Shown in pieces: positions 1-7,486 of a stretch of 12,650 nucleotides of DNA. Made by a program: the position numbers and the translations under genes. The stretch is from Chthonomonas sp. UBA2387 (lineage in GTDB: Bacteria > Armatimonadota > Fimbriimonadia > Fimbriimonadales > Fimbriimonadaceae). The first letter of the stretch is position 1. Every line of letters begins with the position of its first letter. The stretch is taken from positions 29,700 through 42,349 of the forward strand of contig DDSP01000074.1 of the NCBI GenBank assembly GCA_002343445.1. The letters are read 5' to 3'. The notes under the pieces are model-generated. The model was given only the letters and a program-made list of their open reading frames with translations, was not told where the DNA came from and did no database searches.

Positions 1-1
1 C

Positions 2-148
2 ATCATCGCCGAGATCGACGGCACAGCCATCCGCAACCAACTCGATGTGGCCGCGGTGGTGTTCGACACCGAAGTGGGCCAGATCATCCGCGTGACCTAC
101 CGCCGAGGGCAGACCCAGACGATCGCTTCGATCCGCGTCGGCACCTGA
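2..148 (+). CDS. C-terminal end of an HtrA/DegP-type serine protease (PDZ domain), partial
   Basis: The frame is open from the left edge and ends in TGA at 146-148, giving 48 residues. They begin IIAEIDGTAIRNQLDVAAVV and end in TIASIRVGT. The pattern is typical of the second half of a PDZ domain in S1C (trypsin-like, HtrA/DegP) proteases: 'GDIIxxIDGxxI', then a helix, then a strand rich in basic residues. In that family the PDZ domain binds exposed C-termini of misfolded or signalling substrates in the cell envelope. The protease domain, if present, is outside the window, so the protease assignment rests on the PDZ tail alone. Other PDZ proteins (S41 or M50 peptidases) cannot be excluded, but in those the PDZ is usually not at the very C-terminus. 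Confidence 0.7.
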   Translation: MIAEIDGTAIRNQLDVAAVVFDTEVGQIIRVTYRRGQTQTIASIRVGT

Positions 149-169
149 ACGCCGCCGCACCGCGATAGC

Positions 170-187
170 GTAGACTCTTTCCAAGGG
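170..187 (+). promoter_or_regulatory. Putative -10 box (GTAGACT) and Shine-Dalgarno of the VWA gene
   Basis: GTAGACT lies at 170-176, and AAGGG at 183-187 sits 7 nt before the ATG at 195. The same GTAnACT heptamer occurs before gyrB, the glycosyltransferase, the Doc/Fic-like gene and the MBL gene in this window, which is the main reason for reading it as a -10 element. No convincing -35 hexamer is visible. Confidence 0.45.
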
Positions 188-194
188 CCGCACC

Positions 195-1571
195 ATGGAA
201 CCCACGCAGCGCATCGACCCCAACAAGACCCTGATGGCGGGTTCGCCGACCGTTGACCCGAACCGCACGCAGATGCTGGCGGGACCGCCGGGCTTCGACC
301 CCATGCGCACGCAGGCCGTCCCACCGTTCGCGGCGGGCCCGGCCCTGACGGCCACCATCGTTCCCGGCCGCGAGGCCGCGATGGCCAACGGCCCGGCACG
401 CGAGGCGTTCCTCCTCGAACTCGCGGGCGGCGGCGGTATGGCGGGTGCGCGCACGCCCCTGAACCTTTGCCTCGTCGTGGACCGCTCGGGCTCCATGGAG
501 GGTGCGCCGCTGCAATACGTCAAGCAGGCGTGCTGCCACGTGGTGAACCTGCTCGGGCCGAACGACGTGTTGAGCATCGTCACGTTCGAAGAGGTCGTCG
601 AGGTGCTCATGGCCCCGCAACGCGTGACCCAGAAGGAGCCGATCAAGGCGGGCATCGGGCGCATCACCACGGGCAACACGACCAACCTTTACGATGGCCT
701 CTCGCTCGCCGTGCAGCAGGTGGTGCAGGTGCAAGACCCTGGTCGCGCGACGCGCATCGTCGTGTTCACCGATGGCGACCCGACGGCCGGGATCAAAGAC
801 TTCTCGGCGCTGGTCCAACACGCGGGCAACATCCGCGGACAAGGCTTGGGCGTCACGTTCCTCGGCTTCGGTCCCGACTACAACGAGGAACTGCTCGCCG
901 CGATGGCCAAGCGGGCGGGCGGGAACTACTACTTCATCCCCAGCCCCGAAATGATCCCCGAGGTGTTCCGCCGGGAACTCGAAGCCCTGCTGACCGTGGT
1001 GGCGCGCAACCTGCGGCTGGAACTCAAGCCCGCGCGATGGGTGACCCTGCGCTCTCCGGCGGGCGCACCGGGCTCGACCGACCGCGAGATCGTGCTGGAC
1101 ATGCCCGACCTGGAGAGGGGCGCGATCCTCGAGCAGGCGTTCGACCTCGAATTCGCCAACCATCCCTTGGGCTGGTACCGCGTGGCCGCCGGACGGCTGA
1201 CCTACGACGACCTCTCGACCGGCCGATCCGAGGTTGTGGACCTCGACTTCGTGATCGAGTTCACCGCCGACGCTGCGCGTTACTCGGCCCCGGTCAACCC
1301 TCGGGTGGGGCAGGCCGTTCAACTCGCCCAGGCGTCCCGCGCGGTCGAGAAGACGATCATGGGATTGAAGACGCAGCAGATCACGCGTGCCGCAGCCGTG
1401 GCCGACCTGCAGAAGACGCAGATGCTGCTGCTGCAAGAAGGCCGGGTCGCCGAGGCGCAGGAGGTCACGCAAGCGCTGCGCGCGATCCAATCTGGAGACA
1501 CGGGTAGCGCCGAGAAAACGCTCATCGGCACCGTGCTGCACTTGGATCAGGGCAAGAAGTCCGGCCCCTAG
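195..1571 (+). CDS. von Willebrand factor A domain protein with repeated Thr motifs in both tails
   Basis: This 458-residue protein has a complete MIDAS metal site: D96-R-S98-G-S100, T162/T163 in TTGNTTNL, and D193 in VVFTDGDPT. The VWA domain spans about residues 90-265 and would bind a divalent metal and a protein partner. A beta-rich region (about 265-370) follows, as in YfbK-like or chloride-channel-like VWA proteins. No signal peptide or membrane segment is visible, so it is probably cytoplasmic. The N-terminus carries three spaced copies of a DPxxT unit (T12, T25, T39). The C-terminus carries three further (E/Q)KTxx sites (T387, T408, T442). Such short Thr motifs could be phosphorylated by a Hanks-type kinase and read by FHA domains, but that is inference. 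The ATG is supported by AAGGG 7 nt upstream. The gene stands alone and converges on the GAF gene. Confidence 0.85.
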   Translation: MEPTQRIDPNKTLMAGSPTVDPNRTQMLAGPPGFDPMRTQAVPPFAAGPALTATIVPGREAAMANGPAREAFLLELAGGGGMAGARTPLNLCLVVDRSGSMEGAPLQYVKQACCHVVNLLGPNDVLSIVTFEEVVEVLMAPQRVTQKEPIKAGIGRITTGNTTNLYDGLSLAVQQVVQVQDPGRATRIVVFTDGDPTAGIKDFSALVQHAGNIRGQGLGVTFLGFGPDYNEELLAAMAKRAGGNYYFIPSPEMIPEVFRRELEALLTVVARNLRLELKPARWVTLRSPAGAPGSTDREIVLDMPDLERGAILEQAFDLEFANHPLGWYRVAAGRLTYDDLSTGRSEVVDLDFVIEFTADAARYSAPVNPRVGQAVQLAQASRAVEKTIMGLKTQQITRAAAVADLQKTQMLLLQEGRVAEAQEVTQALRAIQSGDTGSAEKTLIGTVLHLDQGKKSGP

Positions 1572-1577
1572 TAGCTG

Positions 1578-1637
1578 TGGAGGGGCACGCTCCGTCGTGC
1601 CCGAGCGCCCTGAGGACCCGACAAAAGAAGCGGGGCC
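1578..1637. repeat. Palindromic intergenic element, copy 1 (REP-like)
   Basis: The 25 bp at 1578-1602 are identical to 9262-9286, and the 10 bp at 1613-1622 are identical to 9297-9306, at the same 35-bp offset. The first half folds as a perfect 7-bp stem (GGGCACG 1583-1589, CGTGCCC 1596-1602) with a 6-nt loop. The second half is a degenerate stem (GGACCCG 1614-1620 against CGGGGCC 1631-1637, one mismatch). It fills the gap between two convergent genes and touches the stop codon of the GAF gene, so it could also act as a transcription terminator for either side. Confidence 0.75.
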
Positions 1638-2086
1638 TAGTCCCAGCGTTCGGCCAGATGCTCGGCCAAGGACTCCAACAACGCTTCGTCGCTGGCGTCG
1701 AACGCCCCGACACGGTGCCCGTCGATGTCAATCTGGCCCAGGATTTCGGTGCCTCGGCGGATCAGGACGACGATCTCGGATCGCGTCTGCGTGCTGCACG
1801 CGAGGTAGTTGTCCAGCGTCCGCACGTCCTCGATGACCTGGTTCCGGTCTTCGGCGACCGCTGTGCCGCAGACGCCGCGCCCGACGGGGATGTGCGTGTG
1901 ATCGGTGGGTGCGCCCACGTACGCGTCCAACACGAGCGTGTCCCCCTCCAGCCGGTAAACCCCGCTCCAGTTGTAGTCGGGCAGCTGGTCGAGCCTTTGC
2001 ATGGCTTCTTCCCGGAGCGACCTTCCAGTCAGCGCCGAGGCCTTGACGGCAGCGAGAAGGGCGCGGCTGGTTTCCTGATCCACCAT
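1637..2086 (-). CDS. GAF-domain protein, probable free methionine-(R)-sulfoxide reductase
   Basis: This protein of 149 residues is a single GAF domain, close to the usual length of the fRMsr (YebR) family, which reduces free methionine-R-sulfoxide in the cytoplasm. Family hallmarks are in place: NWSGVY (39-44), GRGVCGTA with C73, ACSTQTRSEIV with C97 and E104, and GQIDIDG with D120 and D122. The spacing of C73 and C97 (24) equals that of C94 and C118 in the E. coli enzyme as I recall it, so C97 would be the catalytic cysteine. The third family cysteine (E. coli C84) falls on H63 here and is absent. The ATG at 2086 follows the gyrB stop by 10 bp, with AAGG about 8 nt upstream, so it is probably co-transcribed with gyrB. 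A cyclic-nucleotide or other small-ligand GAF sensor is the alternative. Confidence 0.8.
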   Translation of the reverse strand: MVDQETSRALLAAVKASALTGRSLREEAMQRLDQLPDYNWSGVYRLEGDTLVLDAYVGAPTDHTHIPVGRGVCGTAVAEDRNQVIEDVRTLDNYLACSTQTRSEIVVLIRRGTEILGQIDIDGHRVGAFDASDEALLESLAEHLAERWD

Positions 2087-2096
2087 AGTCGGTACC

Positions 2097-4139
<2,043 letters not shown>

Positions 4140-4224
4140 GGTTGGGAAATGCGCAAGAGCCGCGGTTCGGATCGGCGAACCTTCGGTCGCCACCGTGCGA
4201 CTCGGGGCCTGCGCGGACCCGGAG

Positions 4225-4231
4225 AGTTTAC
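4225..4231 (-). promoter_or_regulatory. Putative -10 box (GTAAACT) upstream of gyrB
   Basis: Read on the minus strand the heptamer is GTAAACT, matching the GTAnACT box seen before four other genes here. It lies in the 117-nt gap between the lipoprotein stop and the gyrB ATG and would give a leader of about 80 nt. No clear -35 hexamer is present. Confidence 0.4.
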
Positions 4232-4256
4232 CCGAAGGGCCCCTACAGGCCAGGGA

Positions 4257-4592
4257 TCAGAGCTTGATCGCGTACTTGGCGGGGTCGGCCTTGAACTTGT
4301 CCGGGCAACCCGCGCAGCAGATGAAGTACTTGACACCCTCGTGCTCGATGACTTCGACGGCATCGGCCTCGGACTCGACCACGGAGTTCATCACAGGGCA
4401 GAGCGGCTTGCCCTCGGCGTTGCAGAACACGCCGTCTACGACCTTGTTCGCTGCGGGGGTGGACTCCACGGCGCCGGTCGCGCTGGCTTCGGTCTTGGGT
4501 TCCTCGGTCTTGGTTTCGGAGCAGCCGACGATGGTCAGGGCGGCGAGCGAAAAGGCGATCAGGGTGGCGAGTTGGCGCTTCATCGTTGGCAT
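4257..4592 (-). CDS. YHS-domain lipoprotein, probable metal-binding
   Basis: This protein has 111 residues. A short basic start (MPTMKRQ) and a hydrophobic stretch end in the lipobox IVGC, with C24 as the lipidated residue. A Thr/Glu/Ala-rich linker follows to about residue 52. The C-terminal part is a YHS-type domain with C57, CPVM (65-68), a central VKYFICCAGC (C92, C93, C96) and a final KFKADPAKY. YHS domains of this type occur in metal-handling proteins, including copper and heavy-metal systems. The metal and partner cannot be told here. The protein is probably anchored in the envelope. AAAGG with 7-nt spacing favours the ATG at 4592 over the one at 4583. It precedes gyrB on the same strand by 117 nt but probably has a separate job. 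Confidence 0.82.
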   Translation of the reverse strand: MPTMKRQLATLIAFSLAALTIVGCSETKTEEPKTEASATGAVESTPAANKVVDGVFCNAEGKPLCPVMNSVVESEADAVEVIEHEGVKYFICCAGCPDKFKADPAKYAIKL

Positions 4593-4624
4593 GATAACGC
4601 CTTTGCGCCCAGCCGCGTTCCCAA

Positions 4625-5404
4625 ATGGCCCGCCCGAAGCCCGCAGGTACACTGCCCGTCGAATTGGATCGTCCTCGGCTGGCGGTGATCATCCCCGCGT
4701 ACAACGAAGCGCAACGCATCCAGCCGACGCTCGAGCGGATCCGCGACTACCTGGCTCGGCAACCCTACTCGTGGACCATCACCGTCGTCAGCGACGGCAG
4801 CCGCGACGAGACCAACGCCATCGTCCAAGCGTTCGCCGAGGCCAACGAAGGCTTCGCGCTCGACGCCTACACACCCAACCGGGGCAAGGGCCACGCCGTG
4901 CGGCGCGGGATGCTCGCGCAAGACGCCGACTACATCCTCTTCTCCGATGCCGACCTCGCCGCGCCGATCGAAGAGGTCGAGAAGTTGTGGCCGCACGTCG
5001 AATCCGGTTCGCCGATCGCCATCGGCAGCCGTCCGCTTCGCGACAGCCGCTTGGAGGTCCGCCAGCCCCTCTACCGCGAATTGCTGGGCCGTGCGTTCAA
5101 CAAGGCGGTCCAGATGCTGGCCATTCGAGGCATTCAAGACACGCAGTGCGGGTTCAAGCTGTTCGAGCGGGACGTTGCCCGCGATGTGTTCTCCCGCTGC
5201 AAGGTGGATGGATTCGGGTTCGACTTCGAATCGCTCATGATCGCCAAGGACCTGGGCTATCGCATCGCCGAAGTGCCGATCCGCTGGGCGCATCAAGAGG
5301 GCTCGAAGGTGGTCCTGATGCGCGACGGACCCCGGATGCTGGGCGAACTCGTGAAGCTGAGGCTGGCCGGCAAACGCAAGCGCCTCGAGGTCAGGGCGGA
5401 CTGA
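4625..5404 (+). CDS. Family 2 glycosyltransferase, ALG5/dolichyl-phosphate beta-glucosyltransferase-like
   Basis: This 259-residue GT-A fold enzyme would transfer a sugar from a nucleotide donor, probably to polyprenyl phosphate, at the cytoplasmic membrane face. Visible motifs are VIIPAYNEAQRI (21-32), VVSDGSRDET (54-63), NRGKGHAVRRGM (85-96), the metal-binding SDAD (107-110), DTQCGFKLF (172-180) and DGFGFDFE (195-202). These match the ALG5-like subgroup. There is no membrane segment, unlike enzymes with C-terminal TM pairs. The ATG at 4625 has no Shine-Dalgarno. An in-frame TTG at 4664 would give a protein beginning near DRPRLAVIIPAYNE, a normal start for the family, and lies 10 nt after a GTACACT box, so the true start may be 4664. 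The stop is 1 bp from the methyltransferase start, which argues for one transcript and a shared pathway. Confidence 0.85.
   Translation: MARPKPAGTLPVELDRPRLAVIIPAYNEAQRIQPTLERIRDYLARQPYSWTITVVSDGSRDETNAIVQAFAEANEGFALDAYTPNRGKGHAVRRGMLAQDADYILFSDADLAAPIEEVEKLWPHVESGSPIAIGSRPLRDSRLEVRQPLYRELLGRAFNKAVQMLAIRGIQDTQCGFKLFERDVARDVFSRCKVDGFGFDFESLMIAKDLGYRIAEVPIRWAHQEGSKVVLMRDGPRMLGELVKLRLAGKRKRLEVRAD
4647..4653 (+). promoter_or_regulatory. Putative -10 box (GTACACT) of the glycosyltransferase cluster
   Basis: GTACACT ends 10 nt before an in-frame TTG at 4664. It is the same heptamer, at nearly the same distance from a start, as before the Doc/Fic-like gene (9 nt). If real, the transcript is almost leaderless and the glycosyltransferase begins at TTG 4664 rather than ATG 4625. 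Confidence 0.4.
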
Positions 5405-5405
5405 C

Positions 5406-6146
5406 GTGCAGGCTCAGGAGTACGAGAAGATGTTCCGGCTGGAGGACCGCTACTGGTGGTTCGTCGGTCGGCGTCGACTGGCTCTGCGGCTGCTGCGTCG
5501 GGGGGTTGCGGGCGCGTCGCGCCCTCGCGTGCTCGACCTGGGCTGTGGCACGGGGCGCGTGATGTCCGAACTCAAGGAGTGGTCCGAGCCCGTCGGCCTC
5601 GACATGAGCGATTTGGCGCTCCGCTTCTCGGCCTCGCGTGGTTTGGGGCCGCTGGTGAAAGGGAGCGGCACCGCACTGCCGTTCGCCGCCGAGCGTTTCG
5701 ACGCCATCGTCTCCTTGGACGTCTACGAACACATCGAGGACCACCGGCGCGCGTTCGCCGAGTCCCTGCGCGTGCTCAAGCCAGGCGGTACCTTGGTGCT
5801 CAGCGTGCCGGCCCACGGGTTCCTGTGGGGTCCGCACGACGTGGCGCTCATGCACTTTCGCCGCTACACCCGCCCCGAACTCAAGGCGCTTTTGGAAGCG
5901 CAGGGGTTCGAGGTGGAACGCATCGGCTACTCGGTGTTCTTCCTGTTTCCGGTCGTGATGCTCGTGCGCTTCTTCGAGCGTCGCCGCAAGGGTCCCGCGC
6001 AGGCCAATCTGGTGGCAGTGCCCGAGTGGCTGAATCGAGCGCTGGTCGCTCTTCAAACGTTCGAGGCGAGCCTGATCGAGCGGTTCGACCTCCCGTGGGG
6101 CAGCAGCGTGATCGTCGTCGCGCGCAAACCGGGGGGCCCTTCGTGA
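5406..6146 (+). CDS. Class I SAM-dependent methyltransferase
   Basis: This protein of 246 residues starts at GTG, 1 bp after the glycosyltransferase stop. The N-terminal EYEKMFRLEDRYWWFVGRR is a signature of a methyltransferase group often found beside family 2 glycosyltransferases. It extends upstream of the ATG at 5430, so I keep the GTG start even though AGGAG precedes that ATG. Motif I is VLDLGCGTG (42-50). The acidic loop is GLDMSD (64-69), motif IV is SLDVYEHI (103-110), and LKPGG is at 124-128. A hydrophobic segment, GYSVFFLFPVVMLVRFF (174-190), may associate with the membrane, where a lipid-linked substrate would be. The substrate is unknown, and O-methylation of a sugar or a lipid head group is plausible from the context only. 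Confidence 0.83.
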   Translation: MQAQEYEKMFRLEDRYWWFVGRRRLALRLLRRGVAGASRPRVLDLGCGTGRVMSELKEWSEPVGLDMSDLALRFSASRGLGPLVKGSGTALPFAAERFDAIVSLDVYEHIEDHRRAFAESLRVLKPGGTLVLSVPAHGFLWGPHDVALMHFRRYTRPELKALLEAQGFEVERIGYSVFFLFPVVMLVRFFERRRKGPAQANLVAVPEWLNRALVALQTFEASLIERFDLPWGSSVIVVARKPGGPS

Positions 6147-6913
6147 GACTGGGTTGCGTCCCGTACGTCAACGCCACGCCCTTGGTGCGCTCCCTGGTGG
6201 GCGACCCGTCGGTGGAGATTGTTTACCGCCACCCTTCGCAATTGCCTGCCATGCTCGACTCGGGCGAGGCCGACGTCGTGCTTGCTTCCAGCTTCGAGGC
6301 CATCCGTACACCGGGGCGCAAGGTGGTGGACGGGGTCTCGATCGCCTCGCTTGAAAGAGCCGACAGCGTGCGCCTGTTCAGCAAAGTGTCCTTCGACCGC
6401 ATCGAGCGTTTGGCGTTGGACTCGAGTTCGCTGACGAGCAACCACTTGGCGCAGATCGTCCTGGGCGAGGCGTTCGGTGTTCGTCCCGAGGCCGCCATCG
6501 CCGAGCCGTCGTTGGACGCGATGTTGGGCGACCATGACGCTGCCGTGCTCATCGGAGACAAGGGGATGACGACCGATGCGCAAGGTCTGCATGTTCTCGA
6601 TTTGGGGTCGGCTTGGCGCGAACTGACCGGTCTGCCGTTCGTGTGGGCGCTTTGGATCGGCGGCGGCGACCTCGACCCGGCTTGGGCCGGAACGTTGCGT
6701 TCTGCGCGGGAATGGGGCACGGCGCACTTGGAAGACTTCGTGGAGGACGTGAACGCACGCTGCGGATGGGGGCTGAACGCGGTGCGCCAGTACCTCGGCT
6801 CGACCATGAACTACGAACTCACCGAGGGGCACTGGCAGGGCCTGACCCGCTTCGCGGAGTTTCTCGCCGCGTACGGTTTCGTGCCCGAAGTTCGCTTGCC
6901 GGTCCGGGTGTAG
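6143..6913 (+). CDS. mqnA: Chorismate dehydratase of the futalosine menaquinone pathway
   Basis: MqnA dehydrates chorismate to 3-[(1-carboxyvinyl)oxy]benzoate, the first step of the futalosine route to menaquinone. The 256 residues fit the family (about 250-290), which has a periplasmic-binding-protein-like fold. Visible features are LGCVPYVNATPL (3-14, family pattern G.V.Y.N..PL), DSSSLTSNHL (93-102), AVLIGDKG (134-141), DLGSAWRELTGLPFVWALW (153-171) and the C-terminal helix with YLGSTMNYEL. The GTG start overlaps the preceding TGA as GTGA, with a G-rich stretch as ribosome site, so translation is coupled to the methyltransferase. No other mqn gene lies in the window. MqnD, the related cyclase, lacks the YVNATPL start. 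Confidence 0.88.
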   Translation: MRLGCVPYVNATPLVRSLVGDPSVEIVYRHPSQLPAMLDSGEADVVLASSFEAIRTPGRKVVDGVSIASLERADSVRLFSKVSFDRIERLALDSSSLTSNHLAQIVLGEAFGVRPEAAIAEPSLDAMLGDHDAAVLIGDKGMTTDAQGLHVLDLGSAWRELTGLPFVWALWIGGGDLDPAWAGTLRSAREWGTAHLEDFVEDVNARCGWGLNAVRQYLGSTMNYELTEGHWQGLTRFAEFLAAYGFVPEVRLPVRV

Positions 6914-6926
6914 CGGCACGCCCTTG

Positions 6927-6933
6927 GTACACT
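6927..6933 (+). promoter_or_regulatory. Putative -10 box (GTACACT) of the Doc/Fic-like gene
   Basis: GTACACT ends 9 nt before the ATG at 6943, and there is no Shine-Dalgarno between them. This layout is expected of a leaderless or near-leaderless transcript. The same distance is seen before the MBL gene at 9365. Confidence 0.45.
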
Positions 6934-6942
6934 TCGCTCGAT

Positions 6943-7473
6943 ATGCCCGTGCGCTACCTCACCACTCAAGACTTGCTGTGGATCAACCTGCAGGTCACGC
7001 GAAAGGTGCTGGAGTTCCAGTGGACCGAACTGGAAGAGGCCGCGAACGCCCAGTACGCCCTCGGGCCAAGCGGCGACGTGGTCGCGCAAGCCGAACGCTT
7101 CCTAAAGGCGATGGTCCGCAAAGCCCCGTTCCAGTACGGCAACGAGGCGACGGCCCTCATCGGTGTAGCGGCATTCCTTCGGATCAACGACCTCCAGCTG
7201 AACGTTGCCGACGCCGACGCCCAGGATTGGCTCGGACGGGTGTTGGGCGGTTCGGAGCCGTTCGCGGGCCGAGTGGCGACCGAGTTCCACGACGAGATCG
7301 AGCACGTGGACGAGCGCGCCGTGCACGACGTCATCGTCCATACGTTGCGCCGATTCCCGGCATCCTCTGCCGAACTGGGCAAGCCGCCGTTCTCGCCGGA
7401 ACCCGTGGCCGCGGGCTTTGCCGGGCAAGAGATTTGGACTGGTCCCGGCGACGTTCGCGACTATCTGGGCTGA
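6943..7473 (+). CDS. Doc/Fic-like protein with degenerate catalytic motif
   Basis: This protein has 176 residues. The start VRYLTTQDLLWINLQVTRKV resembles the Doc opening (YLTxEDLLxLH). Residues 53-80 follow the Doc core 'A.YL...A..HPF.DGNKRTAL..AL.FLR.N' closely. In the motif itself the protein reads APFQYGNEATAL (61-72). The catalytic His is Ala61 and the Lys-Arg of GNKR are Glu68-Ala69, while Pro62, Phe63, Gly66, Asn67 and Thr70 remain. Active Fic and Doc proteins transfer AMP or phosphate and need this His, so this one is probably not an active toxin of that kind. The reading frame is intact and not pseudogene-like. No antitoxin-like gene adjoins it. The ATG follows a GTACACT box by 9 nt. 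The resemblance is by eye and needs profile support. Confidence 0.6.
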   Translation: MPVRYLTTQDLLWINLQVTRKVLEFQWTELEEAANAQYALGPSGDVVAQAERFLKAMVRKAPFQYGNEATALIGVAAFLRINDLQLNVADADAQDWLGRVLGGSEPFAGRVATEFHDEIEHVDERAVHDVIVHTLRRFPASSAELGKPPFSPEPVAAGFAGQEIWTGPGDVRDYLG

Positions 7474-7486
7474 CGCCCCGAGCCCT

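Noticed and set aside
84..1541. Long minus-strand open frame opposite the VWA gene
   Set aside because: Rich in Arg, His and Gly, with no recognisable motif; it is the GC-driven shadow of a gene with a clear MIDAS domain.
6943..7473. Toxin-antitoxin module of the Phd-Doc type
   Set aside because: No small antitoxin gene adjoins it, and the Doc-like protein lacks the catalytic His and the GNKR residues.
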